Of a stretch of 64,000 nucleotides of DNA, positions 1 to 8,800 are shown piece after piece (the stretch's first letter is position 1; every line of letters starts with the position of its first letter). The notes beneath the pieces were generated by a model, which did no database searches, was not told the DNA's origin, and was given only the letters and a program-made list of their open reading frames with translations. The stretch spans positions 248,001 to 312,000 of the forward strand of contig CAKRTS010000001.1 of the NCBI GenBank assembly GCA_934402315.1, given 5' to 3'. The DNA is from an uncultured Acetatifactor sp. Its GTDB lineage: Bacteria > Bacillota > Clostridia > Lachnospirales > Lachnospiraceae. A program made the translations under genes and the position numbers.

Positions 1-816
1 AAGCGGCAGGAATGTCAGCATACGGATACATTTCAATACGTCCGCATCCGCAATGTTTCTCCAGTACTGATAGAATTCAAACGGGGACGTCTTTGCAGGA
101 TCAAGCCATACAGCGCCCTTCTGCGTCTTACCCATCTTCTTGCCCTCGGAGTTCAGGAGCAGCGTGATCGTCATGGCATAGGCATCCTTGCCGAGCTTAC
201 GGCGGATCAGCTCTGTTCCGCCAAGCATATTGCTCCACTGGTCATCTCCGCCGAACTGCATGTTGCAGCCGTATTTCTCATACAGGCAGAGGAAGTCATA
301 GCTCTGCATAATCATGTAGTTGAACTCAAGGAAGCTTAAGCCCTTCTCCATACGCTGCTTATAGCATTCTGCCGTCAGCATACGGTTGACGGAGAAATGC
401 GCTCCGACATCGCGGATAAACTCGATATAGTTCAGGTCACGCAGCCAGTCGGCATTGTTGACCATCATTGCCTTGCCCTCGCCGAATTCGATAAAACGGC
501 TCATCTGCTTCTTAAAGCACTCACAGTTATGATCGATCATCTCCGTCGTCATCATGGTTCTCATATCAGTACGTCCCGAAGGATCTCCGATCATGCCGGT
601 TCCACCGCCGATCAGTGCAATCGGTTTATTTCCCGCCATCTGAAGTCTCTTCATCAGGCAGAGTGCCATGAAATGTCCCACATGAAGGCTGTCTGCGGTG
701 GGGTCGAAGCCGATATAGAATACAGCCTTTCCGTTATTGATCAGCTCCTTGATCTCCTCCTCGTCTGTCAGCTGTGCGAGAAGTCCTCTCGCCTTCAACT
801 CGTCAAATACTGTCAT
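1..816 (-). CDS. tyrS: Tyrosyl-tRNA synthetase (partial, C-terminus off the left edge)
   Basis: Class I aminoacyl-tRNA synthetase that charges tRNA-Tyr with tyrosine in the cytoplasm. The 272 visible residues cover the whole Rossmann catalytic domain. The HIGH-type motif reads HVGH at residues 45-48. The KMSKS-type loop reads KMGKT at 227-231, close to the KFGKT form usual in Bacillota Tyr[14 protein letters not shown] (70-82) and the FGGDDQW tyrosine-pocket stretch (188-194) fit the family. The anticodon-binding and S4-like C-terminal parts lie outside the window. Start chosen at the ATG (814-816), nine bases after an AAGGAG ribosome site. It lies 22 bp downstream of the VWA gene on the same strand, so it may be co-transcribed with it. 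No T-box leader can fit in that gap. Confidence 0.97.
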   Translation of the reverse strand, partial: MTVFDELKARGLLAQLTDEEEIKELINNGKAVFYIGFDPTADSLHVGHFMALCLMKRLQMAGNKPIALIGGGTGMIGDPSGRTDMRTMMTTEMIDHNCECFKKQMSRFIEFGEGKAMMVNNADWLRDLNYIEFIRDVGAHFSVNRMLTAECYKQRMEKGLSFLEFNYMIMQSYDFLCLYEKYGCNMQFGGDDQWSNMLGGTELIRRKLGKDAYAMTITLLLNSEGKKMGKTQKGAVWLDPAKTSPFEFYQYWRNIADADVLKCIRMLTFLPL

Positions 817-838
817 CGTTCTTAACTCCTTTATCCTT

Positions 839-2044
839 TTACTTTTTATTTGCCATTAATTTTATCATCGCCTGATTTAAACCGTCCACAGTCAGCTTGT
901 ACATCGGGAACAGCTCCTTTACCGCTGTCTCCGCCTCCCGCCACGGCGCCCGTCCCGGCGCCATTTTCGGATTCAGCCAGACGACCTTCTTATATTTCTT
1001 TTTTACCAGCTTCAGCCATTCATAACCGGACAGACCACCGTTCGGCCCCCTGTAATTGCCGGAATCGGAATACAGCTCCTCCGGTGCCATTGCGGCATCC
1101 CCGACAATAATTACCTTGTAATCGCTGTCAAGATTGCGGAACATCCATTCCGTGTCGATCCAGTCACCGTTCTCGCATTCCGGGGTCTTATACAGCTTGC
1201 TGTAGATACAATTATGAAAATAGTAGGTCTTGACGTCCTTATAATGGTTCGACTTGTGTACCGCCTGAAACAGATCATTCAGAAGGCTGCTGAACGGAAT
1301 CATGGTTCCGCCGCTGTCCATGAGCAGGAGCAGCTTCACGGCATTCTTTCTCGGCTTCTGCATCACAATCTGCAGGCAGCCGCCGTTATTGCAGGTCTTG
1401 TCTACCGTGCCGTTGATGTCCAGCTCCGTCTCGGGAATGTCAAGTCTCGAGGAAAACTGTCTCAGTCTGCGGAAGGCAAGCTGGAACTGTCTGTTATCCA
1501 GCACCCTGTCATCCCGGAAATCGCGGTACTTTCTCGCCCCGACAACAGAAAATGCCGACTGATAGCCGGTCTGACCGCCGACTCTGACACCGCCGACGTT
1601 TCCGCCCATATTGCCGAACGAGGTCTTACCCATGGTGCCGATCCAGAAGCTGCCGCCGTTATGCTCCTCATTCTGGTCGCGCAGACGCTGCTTGAAGGTC
1701 TCCTCGACCTGCTCCTTATCTACCTGAATATCCTCCATCTGGTTCAGGTGCGAACGGGCTTCCTCATGGGCAAGCTCCAGCATCTCCGACTTGTCCAGCC
1801 AGCGGAGCATCTCCTTGCCGACCTCCGTCTCCTTCTGCGCCGGCTTGAAGCATTCCTCAAACGCCATATCAAATTTATCAAAATCTGTCTCACTCTTCAC
1901 AAGGATCATCCGGGCGACATAGTAAAACTGTGTCAGGGAGCTGCCGCACAGCCCCTTGTCCAGCGCCTCCTGCAATGTCAGCCACTCTCCGAGCGTTACC
2001 CGCAGACCCTTTCCGCGCAGATTCTCAAAAAAATCTATGAACAT
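839..2044 (-). CDS. VWA-domain protein of the CoxE-like type
   Basis: Cytoplasmic protein of 401 residues with a helical N-terminal half and a C-terminal von Willebrand A fold. The middle (about 128-165) is rich in glycine and asparagine. The VWA core starts near residue 236 ([12 protein letters not shown]); the metal-site motif is DSGGT (243-247), whereas the classical form is DxSxS, so the first serine is replaced by glycine. No signal peptide is visible. It follows the MoxR ATPase gene by 9 bp on the same strand. MoxR/VWA pairs are known as chaperone-like modules that insert cofactors or remodel partner proteins, with CoxD/CoxE the named precedent. The client here cannot be read from context: the neighbours are tyrS and a divergent metF. 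Pairing is secure, role inferred. Confidence 0.85.
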   Translation of the reverse strand: MFIDFFENLRGKGLRVTLGEWLTLQEALDKGLCGSSLTQFYYVARMILVKSETDFDKFDMAFEECFKPAQKETEVGKEMLRWLDKSEMLELAHEEARSHLNQMEDIQVDKEQVEETFKQRLRDQNEEHNGGSFWIGTMGKTSFGNMGGNVGGVRVGGQTGYQSAFSVVGARKYRDFRDDRVLDNRQFQLAFRRLRQFSSRLDIPETELDINGTVDKTCNNGGCLQIVMQKPRKNAVKLLLLMDSGGTMIPFSSLLNDLFQAVHKSNHYKDVKTYYFHNCIYSKLYKTPECENGDWIDTEWMFRNLDSDYKVIIVGDAAMAPEELYSDSGNYRGPNGGLSGYEWLKLVKKKYKKVVWLNPKMAPGRAPWREAETAVKELFPMYKLTVDGLNQAMIKLMANKK

Positions 2045-2053
2045 GCCGCTCTC

Positions 2054-2872
2054 CTAAAAGTTAGTTTCGTGCTTTACCAGCTCCAGATCCTCATCCTTCT
2101 TCACAACCACGCCGATAAACGGAAGTGCCTGCTTGATCCTGTCAGCGGGTATGCCGCCGATCTGAAGCGCATTGATCCAGTCGATCAGCTCAGAGGTACT
2201 CGGCTTCTTGCGGATATCGCGGATGGTGCGGATGCTGTAGAAAACATCCATCGCGTTCTTCAGCAGATTCTCCTCCACATCGGGATAATGCACTCTGACG
2301 ATCTCCTCCATCAGCTCTCTGTCCGGGAAATCAATATAATGGAAAATACACCGGCGCAGAAATGCATCCGGCAGCTCCTTCTCCGCATTCGAGGTAATGA
2401 TGACTATGGGACGCTGCTTCGCTTTCACCGTGCGCTTCGTCTCATTGATATAAAATTCCATCTGATCCAGCTCCCAGAGCAGGTCATTCGGGAACTCCAG
2501 ATCCGCCTTGTCGATCTCGTCAATCAGCAGGATGACCTGTTCATCGCTGTCAAATGCCTCGCCGAGCTTTCCGAGCTTGATATACTTTGCCACATCATCC
2601 ACACCCTCTTCGCCGAACTGTCCGTCGTAGAGACGCTGGATGGTGTCATAGACATACAGACCCTCCTGTGCCTTGGTCGTCGACTTGATGTTCCAGATGA
2701 TAAGCTTCTTGCCGAGTGCCTTCGCAACGGCCTCCGCGAGCATCGTCTTTCCTGTTCCCGGCTCACCCTTGATTAAAAGCGGCTTTTTCAGTGCGATCGC
2801 TATGTTTACGCTCGCCATCAGCTCCTCGCTCGCCACATATTCCCCGGTACCCTGAAATTGCTGTTGTTCCAT
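2054..2872 (-). CDS. MoxR-family AAA+ ATPase
   Basis: AAA+ ATPase of 272 residues, the usual size for compact MoxR proteins. Walker A is GEPGTGKT (36-43) and Walker B with the sensor aspartate is LLIDEIDKAD (115-124). Sensor 1 is in IITSNAEKELPDAFLRR, which also ends with the arginine-finger region. These ATPases hexamerise and act on a VWA partner; the downstream gene on the same strand, 9 bp away, encodes one. It is the first gene of this minus-strand unit and is divergent from metF, sharing a 155-bp intergenic region. No regulator is adjacent, so the physiological target stays open. Confidence 0.92.
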   Translation of the reverse strand: MEQQQFQGTGEYVASEELMASVNIAIALKKPLLIKGEPGTGKTMLAEAVAKALGKKLIIWNIKSTTKAQEGLYVYDTIQRLYDGQFGEEGVDDVAKYIKLGKLGEAFDSDEQVILLIDEIDKADLEFPNDLLWELDQMEFYINETKRTVKAKQRPIVIITSNAEKELPDAFLRRCIFHYIDFPDRELMEEIVRVHYPDVEENLLKNAMDVFYSIRTIRDIRKKPSTSELIDWINALQIGGIPADRIKQALPFIGVVVKKDEDLELVKHETNF

Positions 2873-2938
2873 ATTCCCTCACATTCCGCCTCCCCGCTTT
2901 TCGCAGGAACGCATGCTTGATTTTCAATCACCTTTTTC

Positions 2939-2967
2939 TTGAAATACACCTCTCTTCATGTTACGAT
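2939..2967 (+). promoter_or_regulatory. Sigma-A type promoter of metF
   Basis: A -35 box TTGAAA (2939-2944) and -10 box TACGAT (2962-2967) are separated by exactly 17 bp, about 60 bp before the metF start. A short palindrome, TGATT-TTC-AATCA, lies just upstream at about 2929-2941 and overlaps the -35 box, so it could be an operator. Read from sequence only. Confidence 0.55.
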
Positions 2968-3027
2968 AGTTTTGATTTAAAAGCAAGAAATTTATATCAG
3001 AAATAACGAATGAAAGGAACCTCTGGC

Positions 3028-3885
3028 ATGCTTCAGAATATGTTTGACAATAAGAAATCCATCTCCTTCGAGATTTTCCCGCCCAAAAAGGATGGCGCCT
3101 TTGACACCGTCTTCGAGACATTGGATGCTCTTGGGAAACTCAATCCCGATTTTATCAGCGTTACCTACGGTGCAGGCGGCAGCCGTTCCGGGGAAACCAT
3201 ACAGATTGCCTCCTACATCCAGAACACCCTCGGCATTGATGCCATGGCGCATGTCACCTGTGTGGGCAGCCGCAAGGAGCAGCTTCTCAAGGTCTGCGAG
3301 GCACTGAAGGAGAACCATATCGAGCATATTCTCGCCCTTCGCGGCGACCGTCCCAGAGACATGAGCGACGAACAGTTTCTTTCCAGAGACTTCGCCCATG
3401 CAAGCGACATGATGAGCTTTATCAGGGAGCATACCGGTCTGCACATGGCAGGAGCATGCTACCCCGAAAAGCATTTTGAAGCCTTCAGCATGGAATCCGA
3501 TTTGAATAATCTCCGCAGAAAGCAGGAGGCAGGCGCCGAATTCTTTATCAGTCAGCTGTTCTTTGATAATGACTTCTATTACAGCTTTCTGGAGAAGGCT
3601 GCCAAAAAGGGGATCACGGTTCCTATCTGCGCCGGCATCATGCCCATTACCTCCGCGAAGCAAATCGGCACGACGATCACGCTTGCAGGCTCCAGCGTTC
3701 CGAAGGCTCTTGCCGACATCATTGCCACCTACGGCGATAATCCCGAGGAGATGCGCAAGGCTGGCATCGACTATGCCATCCGCCAGATCCGCGACCTACA
3801 GGAAAACGGCGTCGGTGACATCCACATCTACACGATGAACAAGCCGAAAATGGCGACGGAAATCATGAACGCCATCTACCGGTAA
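3028..3885 (+). CDS. metF: Methylenetetrahydrofolate reductase (first of two)
   Basis: TIM-barrel flavoenzyme that reduces 5,10-methylene-THF to 5-methyl-THF, the methyl donor for methionine synthesis. In clostridia with a Wood-Ljungdahl branch it also works in one-carbon flux. FEIFPPK at 14-20 carries the catalytic glutamate; SVTYGAGGS, ILALRGDRP and FFISQLFFDN are family blocks. Length is 285 residues from the ATG at 3028, chosen because AAAGGAA sits nine bases before it; an upstream in-frame ATG at 3010 has no ribosome site. Unlike the second metF near 52.4 kb, it stands alone with its own promoter and terminator, with no methionine synthase beside it. Confidence 0.95.
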   Translation: MLQNMFDNKKSISFEIFPPKKDGAFDTVFETLDALGKLNPDFISVTYGAGGSRSGETIQIASYIQNTLGIDAMAHVTCVGSRKEQLLKVCEALKENHIEHILALRGDRPRDMSDEQFLSRDFAHASDMMSFIREHTGLHMAGACYPEKHFEAFSMESDLNNLRRKQEAGAEFFISQLFFDNDFYYSFLEKAAKKGITVPICAGIMPITSAKQIGTTITLAGSSVPKALADIIATYGDNPEEMRKAGIDYAIRQIRDLQENGVGDIHIYTMNKPKMATEIMNAIYR

Positions 3886-3892
3886 CGATATT

Positions 3893-3934
3893 AAAAATGC
3901 TTCTGATCCCACAACGGGCCAGAAGCATTTTTTA
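3893..3934. terminator. Bidirectional terminator between metF and gpsA
   Basis: A perfect 13-bp inverted repeat (arms 3893-3905 and 3920-3932) with A-rich and T-rich flanks, lying between the convergent metF (+) and gpsA (-) genes. It can act for both strands. Confidence 0.88.
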
Positions 3935-3950
3935 TGGTCAAATTATTATC

Positions 3951-4970
3951 TTACTTCTCCTCCACCGGCCATGAGAAATCGGGAACCTCGAGCTTCTTAT
4001 CCCGCAGCATCAGCTCCTTCATCGCCTGTGCGGCACTCTTATTTTCAAAGAGAACCTTATTCACCTGCTCGATGATCGGAAGCTGTACCTGATATTTCTC
4101 TGCAAGCTCCATAGCCGCCTTTGCAGAATACACGCCCTCGACAACCATCTGTACCTCAGCCATCGCCTCGTCGCAGGTCTTACCCTGTCCGATCAGTATG
4201 CCCGCACGCCTGTTTCTGGAGTGCATGCTGGCACAGGTAACGATCAGGTCACCAATTCCCGTCAGTCCGCAGAAGGTCTCGAATTTTCCGCCCATTGCCA
4301 TCCCGAGCCGCGCTATTTCCGCAAGGCCTCTGGTGATCAGCGCAGCCTTTGTATTGTCTCCATAGCCAAGACCGTCAGCGATACCCGCAGCGAGCGCGAC
4401 AACATTCTTGAGCGCTCCGCCGAGCTCCATGCCGAGAATGTCCGGGCTGATATAAACGCGGAACGCCTCATTCATAAAAAGATTCTGGATGTATTCCGCC
4501 GTCTCCTTCGACTTCGCGCCGACAACGATCGTCGTCGGTATTCCGCGACCGACCTCCTCCGCATGGGAAGGTCCGGACATCACCGCCACATCCGCCTGTG
4601 GAATCTCCTGCTCGATGATTTCCGAGAGCGTCATGAGCGTATGCTCCTCGATGCCCTTCGCCACATTCAGTATTTTCTGTCCGGGCGCGACCAGCGCGCT
4701 CAGACGGTGCGCCGTACTTCTGGTAAAGGAGCTTGCAACCGCCATGACAAGAAGATCCTGCCCTTCCACCGCCTCCCTGTCATCGGTAGTGAAAACGGTA
4801 TCCTCCGAGAGCCTGACGCCCGGAAGCATCTTGTGCTCATGCTTTTCCTTCAGCATCTCGATCTCCGGCTCCAGCGCAGACCAGACCGTGATCTCATGTC
4901 CATTCTTATGTAATAATACCGCCAGTGCGATACCCCAGCTTCCGCCGCCTAAAATACTTACCCTTGCCAT
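3951..4970 (-). CDS. gpsA: NAD(P)-dependent glycerol-3-phosphate dehydrogenase
   Basis: Makes sn-glycerol-3-phosphate from dihydroxyacetone phosphate, the backbone for phospholipids. The N-terminal Rossmann motif is GGGSWG (8-13); the catalytic lysine lies in GALKN (K188), followed by the glycine-rich GLTGIGDL region. The protein is 339 residues from the ATG at 4970. An ATG at 4988 would add MPEWRT, but the family normally starts just before the Rossmann strand; a GGAGG lies three bases before 4970, a short spacing, so the start is not certain. It follows plsY by 32 bp, giving consecutive phospholipid-precursor steps in one unit with der. Confidence 0.96.
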   Translation of the reverse strand: MARVSILGGGSWGIALAVLLHKNGHEITVWSALEPEIEMLKEKHEHKMLPGVRLSEDTVFTTDDREAVEGQDLLVMAVASSFTRSTAHRLSALVAPGQKILNVAKGIEEHTLMTLSEIIEQEIPQADVAVMSGPSHAEEVGRGIPTTIVVGAKSKETAEYIQNLFMNEAFRVYISPDILGMELGGALKNVVALAAGIADGLGYGDNTKAALITRGLAEIARLGMAMGGKFETFCGLTGIGDLIVTCASMHSRNRRAGILIGQGKTCDEAMAEVQMVVEGVYSAKAAMELAEKYQVQLPIIEQVNKVLFENKSAAQAMKELMLRDKKLEVPDFSWPVEEK

Positions 4971-5002
4971 AGTCCTCCATTCCGGCACAACCGCCTTTGA
5001 AA

Positions 5003-5665
5003 CTATTTTCCCTCTTCTGTCTTATTCTTTTTAAACAGATAGGTCTTTCTCTCCTTGCCCTGCACGAGCCGGACAATATTCTCCCTGTGCTTCCAGTATG
5101 CGAGAGCCAGCAGGCATCCGAAGACAATGTACATCTCAATCAGCTGTCCCTGGGACATCTCTGCAAAGAATCCCGTCTGTCCGAAGATCACCAGCTGGAT
5201 CATCAGTCCCGCATATACCAGCAGCGAACCCAGCGACACATAATGTGTTGTAAAGAACGGAATAAAGAACAGAAAAAGTCCCGTTATCACAAAATACGGA
5301 TGAAAGGAAATTACCATTCCCGCAGTGGCGGCGATTCCCTTTCCCCCCTTGAAATTCAGGTAAAACGGATAATTATGTCCCAGAATGGCACCTGCTCCTG
5401 TGTACAGACAAAGCAGATAAATAATGTCATGGCAGGTGCTGCCGAAGATCAGTCTCACCAGCGCCACCGCCGCGATACATTTCAGGCAGTCACCCGCAAA
5501 GACGATCAGCCCCGCCTTTGTGCCGAGAACACGCAGCGTATTTGTCGTTCCTGCATTCCCGCTCCCGTGCTGTCTGATGTCAATTCCATGAGCCTTTCCG
5601 TAAAAATATGCCGTCTGGAACAGTCCGAATACATAGCCGATCAATAAACATGCGATCCTAACCAT
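5003..5665 (-). CDS. plsY: Acyl-phosphate:glycerol-3-phosphate acyltransferase
   Basis: Integral membrane enzyme that moves the acyl chain of acyl-phosphate (made by PlsX) onto glycerol-3-phosphate, giving lysophosphatidate. The conserved loops are visible: HGSGNAGTTN (33-42) and GHNYPFYLNFKGGKG (96-110), within a chain of hydrophobic helices. The start at 5665 is preferred over an in-frame codon at 5728, which would add 21 charged residues inside der. A GAGGAG ribosome site overlaps the last codons of der, and the genes are 4 bp apart, suggesting translational coupling. gpsA, which supplies its substrate, is next downstream; plsX is at 32.4 kb. Confidence 0.96.
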   Translation of the reverse strand: MVRIACLLIGYVFGLFQTAYFYGKAHGIDIRQHGSGNAGTTNTLRVLGTKAGLIVFAGDCLKCIAAVALVRLIFGSTCHDIIYLLCLYTGAGAILGHNYPFYLNFKGGKGIAATAGMVISFHPYFVITGLFLFFIPFFTTHYVSLGSLLVYAGLMIQLVIFGQTGFFAEMSQGQLIEMYIVFGCLLALAYWKHRENIVRLVQGKERKTYLFKKNKTEEGK

Positions 5666-5669
5666 TTTC

Positions 5670-7007
5670 TCACTTCTCCTCGTTTCTCTCCCTGATGATA
5701 AACCGGAGCGGAGTGCCCTTGAATCCAAAGGTCTCTCGGATCTGGTTCTCGATGTATCTCGTATATGAGAAATGCATTAATTCCTTGTCATTCACAAAAA
5801 TAACGAAGGTGGGCGGCTTCACAGACACCTGCGTGATATAGTACAGGCGCAGTCTCTTTCCCTTGTCGGATGGCGGCTGCTGCATCGCAACTGCCTCTGC
5901 CATGATCTCGTTCAGCACGCCCGTCGCCACGCGCATCGCATGGTTCTGGCTTACCATATCGATCGTGTCGAACAGCTTGTTCAGGCGCTGTCCCGTCTTT
6001 GCCGAGACGAACAGAAGCTCCGCATACGGCATATAGGCGAGCGTGTTCCGCACCTTCTCCGTCACGCGGTAAATCGTCTTGTCATCCTTCTCCACGGCAT
6101 CCCACTTATTGACGACAATAATGACTGCCTTTCCTCTCTCGTGGGCAATGCCTGCAATCTTCGCATCCTGCTCGGTAACACCCTCGACCGCATCGATGAC
6201 GAGAACAACAATGTCAGCTCTCTCCACCGCGCTGACTGTCCTGACAATCATATACTTCTCCAGATCCTCTTTGATCTTATTCTTTCTGCGCAGCCCCGCC
6301 GTATCGATAAACACATATTCCCTGCCGTTGTAGCTGATCTCCGTGTCCACGGCATCTCTCGTCGTTCCCGCAATATCAGACACAATCAGCCGGTCTTCCC
6401 CGAGAAGCTTATTGATCAGGGAGGACTTACCCACATTCGGCTTTCCGACAATGGCGACTCTGGGTCTGTCATCGTCCTCATCCTCCTCCGGGGTCTCCGG
6501 GAAATAGGACATCACCTCATCCAGCATATCTCCCAGGCCAAGTCTGTTCACCGCTGAAATCGGGTGCGGATCGCCGATGCCGAGATTGTAAAATTCATAG
6601 ACATCCGCCATATATTTCTGTGGGCTGTCCACCTTGTTTACGACAAGCACAACCGGCTTTCTTGAACGGCGCAGCATATCCGCCACCTTGGAATCCGCAT
6701 CGACAAGTCCCTGCTTGACATCCACCAGAAAGATAATGACATCCGCCGTCTCCATGGCGATCTCCGCCTGTGCGCGCATCTGTGACAGAATCACATCATT
6801 GCTGTCCGGCTCAATACCGCCGGTATCGATCAGCGTAAAGGTTCTGTCGAGCCATGTGACATCCGCATAGATTCTGTCCCTTGTGATACCCGGTGTATCC
6901 TTTACAATTGATATTTTTTCACCGACCAGTGCGTTAAACAGGGTAGACTTTCCCACATTCGGGCGTCCCACCACCGCTACAATCGGTTTTGCCTCTCTCT
7001 TTGCCAT
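5670..7007 (-). CDS. der: Ribosome-assembly GTPase Der (EngA)
   Basis: Tandem-domain GTPase for late maturation of the 50S ribosomal subunit. Two full G domains are seen: first P-loop GRPNVGKS (14-21) with DTGG and NKVD; second P-loop GKPNVGKS (188-195) with DTAG and NKWD. An acidic linker (about 172-181) separates them and a KH-like domain fills the last 90 residues. Length 445 is typical. It sits 2 bp after the DUF512 gene and 4 bp before plsY, in a tight operon; der-plsY-gpsA order is common in Bacillota. Confidence 0.98.
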   Translation of the reverse strand: MAKREAKPIVAVVGRPNVGKSTLFNALVGEKISIVKDTPGITRDRIYADVTWLDRTFTLIDTGGIEPDSNDVILSQMRAQAEIAMETADVIIFLVDVKQGLVDADSKVADMLRRSRKPVVLVVNKVDSPQKYMADVYEFYNLGIGDPHPISAVNRLGLGDMLDEVMSYFPETPEEDEDDDRPRVAIVGKPNVGKSSLINKLLGEDRLIVSDIAGTTRDAVDTEISYNGREYVFIDTAGLRRKNKIKEDLEKYMIVRTVSAVERADIVVLVIDAVEGVTEQDAKIAGIAHERGKAVIIVVNKWDAVEKDDKTIYRVTEKVRNTLAYMPYAELLFVSAKTGQRLNKLFDTIDMVSQNHAMRVATGVLNEIMAEAVAMQQPPSDKGKRLRLYYITQVSVKPPTFVIFVNDKELMHFSYTRYIENQIRETFGFKGTPLRFIIRERNEEK

Positions 7008-7009
7008 TT

Positions 7010-8353
7010 CTACCTCATTTCCTGCGCCATTTTCAGCACAGTTTCAACAAAATCATATCCGCTTGATTTTACAATATTAAGCGGAACTTGTAAAGTCCCC
7101 TGCGCTTCTTCCACCCGGACATCGTCAAGGAAAAGTCCCTCGCCGCACCGCAGCATGTTCTCCGGCAGCAGAAGCGTCGAGCCAAGCTCCTTCCCCTTCA
7201 GCTGTTCGATCAAATCCTTTCCGGTAATCAGACCGGAAACCGTGATATTCTCCCCAAAGAAATGGTTGACAATCGGATAGACATGAATGCACAGCTTCGG
7301 ATATGCCTCCATCATCCTGTCCGCCAGCTTCCGGATATAGGGATAGGAAAGCATGCCTGTCGCCATGGACAGTTCACCGCTTATGGTATCGCAGGGGAAG
7401 CCGTCCTTCTCCCTCCGCTGGTTCATGGCATCCTCAAATTCATTCATCAGGAGTCTGACCATTCCGACGCCGTTTTCCAGCTGCAGATAGCCGTCATAGC
7501 GTTCCTCCTCCGGCACTTCCCTTCCGGCGAGGATGTACCATTCATCGCTCGCATGGATGAAATGAATGCCGTACTTCCCAAAGCATTCCCTCTGATACCG
7601 CTCGATCGTATCAATCACCTCCGCCGCCTCTTCCTTATTAAAAGGCTCCAGCGGATACAAGCCCTCCCGGAACTTTGAGAGTCCCACCGGCACAACGGAA
7701 ACACTCTCAAGATTCGGAATATATTTCATCAGCTGCTCAATGCTGAATTCCAGCTCCTTCCCATCGTTCAGCCCCTTGCAGAGAACAATCTGCCCGTTCA
7801 TGTGAATATCCGCTTCAAAGAGCTTGTCCACCTTTTTCAAGGCTTCCCCGGCGAAACGGTTATTCAGCATCTTACACCGAAGCTCCGGATTCATTGTCTG
7901 GAAGGAGATGTTAATCGGGGACAGTCTGTAGCGGCAGATCCGGTCAATATCATGCTCGGACATATTTGTCAGCGTCACATAATTTCCCTGCAGGAAGGAA
8001 AGTCTGGAATCGTCATCCTTAAAATACAGGGATTTTCTCATTCCCGGCGGCATCTGGTCAATAAAGCAGAAGACGCATTTATTATGACAGTGCCGGTATT
8101 CGTCCATCAGACCGTTCTCAAACTCAATGCCAAGATCCTCGTCAAAGTCCTTATCGACCTCCAGCACCCACTGCTCCCCGTCCGGCTTCTCCACCAGAAC
8201 CTCGATATAGGTATCCTGGATCAGAAACTGGTAGTCAAAAATATCCTCGATCTCCGTATTATCTATGGCGAGTATCTTATCGCCCGGTTCAATTTCAAGC
8301 TCCTCCGCGATGCTGCCCGGAAGAACTGTTTTCACGATATGTTCTTTTTTCAT
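7010..8353 (-). CDS. DUF512 protein: PDZ domain plus radical-SAM-like cysteine motif
   Basis: Conserved clostridial protein of 447 residues with an N-terminal PDZ-like domain (about 5-65, with PGSIAEE and PGDKILAI), then a CxxxCxxC cluster (C89, C93, C96) typical of radical SAM enzymes, and the C-terminal DUF512 region with GELSMATGM. It probably binds a [4Fe-4S] cluster and SAM. The substrate is not established for the family to my knowledge. No signal peptide, so cytoplasmic. It is the first gene of the DUF512-der-plsY-gpsA operon, 2 bp from der. This pairing with der is widespread in Clostridia and hints at a ribosome or RNA-related role, but that is inference. Confidence 0.88.
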   Translation of the reverse strand: MKKEHIVKTVLPGSIAEELEIEPGDKILAIDNTEIEDIFDYQFLIQDTYIEVLVEKPDGEQWVLEVDKDFDEDLGIEFENGLMDEYRHCHNKCVFCFIDQMPPGMRKSLYFKDDDSRLSFLQGNYVTLTNMSEHDIDRICRYRLSPINISFQTMNPELRCKMLNNRFAGEALKKVDKLFEADIHMNGQIVLCKGLNDGKELEFSIEQLMKYIPNLESVSVVPVGLSKFREGLYPLEPFNKEEAAEVIDTIERYQRECFGKYGIHFIHASDEWYILAGREVPEEERYDGYLQLENGVGMVRLLMNEFEDAMNQRREKDGFPCDTISGELSMATGMLSYPYIRKLADRMMEAYPKLCIHVYPIVNHFFGENITVSGLITGKDLIEQLKGKELGSTLLLPENMLRCGEGLFLDDVRVEEAQGTLQVPLNIVKSSGYDFVETVLKMAQEMR

Positions 8354-8453
8354 GCCTTACCTCATTCTACATTTTCACCGTTCCCGGTCCCAAAGCAGTT
8401 CAGTCCCGGAACCATTCATAAAAGCGTCTACTGCGCAGCCGTCGCCGCCTTGC

Positions 8454-8542
8454 GGCTGAACTGATATACACTTCCATCTTACACAAAAAACCTTGACGTG
8501 TCACTAGCATAATGATATAAAATTAATGATACCAGTTCAGCC
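8454..8542. repeat. Ten-bp inverted repeat flanking the prs promoter
   Basis: GGCTGAACTG (8454-8463) and its exact complement CAGTTCAGCC (8533-8542) bracket the -35/-10 region of prs. The GGCTGAAC core recurs in the 38-bp tandem repeats downstream, suggesting one repeat family. Function unknown. Confidence 0.6.
8493..8521 (+). promoter_or_regulatory. Promoter of prs
   Basis: TTGACG (8493-8498) and TATAAA (8516-8521) with 17-bp spacing. Transcription from here would give a leader of about 270 bases before the prs start at 8801. The stretch from 8354 to 8492 upstream holds no gene I can support. Confidence 0.65.
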
Positions 8543-8602
8543 ATGAACAGGCTCGAGAGCAGAAATCATGCTCGCATGATTTTGCGAACGTGCATGTTCA
8601 TG
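8542..8602 (+). repeat. Nested palindromes in the prs leader
   Basis: Outer arms CATGAACA (8542-8549) and TGTTCATG (8595-8602) enclose a second perfect palindrome, AAATCATG (8563-8570) with CATGATTT (8575-8582) and a CTCG loop. In RNA this would form a two-stage hairpin. Further short hairpins follow (GTCGC-GCA-GCGAC; GCGC-GTAA-GCGC, about 8628-8660). No known riboswitch is recognised. Confidence 0.65.
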
Positions 8603-8667
8603 AGATGAGCGCCACTTAATGAGCAAAGCCAGTCGCGCAGCGACGGGAAGCGCGTAAGCGCGACTTT

Positions 8668-8764
8668 GCGAATGGCGCGGGCTGAACGGCTGCCCGGCCG
8701 CGACTGCGAATGGCGCGGGCTGAACGGCTGCCCGGCCGCGACTGCGAATGGCGCGGGCTGAACG
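8668..8764 (+). repeat. GC-rich 38-bp tandem repeat before prs
   Basis: Two full identical copies (8668-8705, 8706-8743) and a partial third (8744-8764) of a 38-bp unit that begins GCGAATGGCGCGGGCTGAAC. The unit contains the GGCTGAAC core of the inverted repeat upstream. It ends 26 bp before the prs ribosome site, so it is transcribed with prs. Copy identity suggests recent expansion. Confidence 0.95.
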
Positions 8765-8800
8765 AGAATTTTCCGTATATGCGGACAGATGGGAGAAAAA

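Noticed and set aside
1214..2776. Long open frame (520 codons) on the plus strand opposite the VWA and MoxR genes
   Set aside because: The minus-strand frames carry Walker and VWA motifs and ribosome sites; the antisense product has none and is leucine/histidine/arginine rich, as expected of a shadow frame.
3010..3027. Upstream ATG for the first metF
   Set aside because: No ribosome site before it, and the AAAGGAA used for 3028 would lie inside the coding part.
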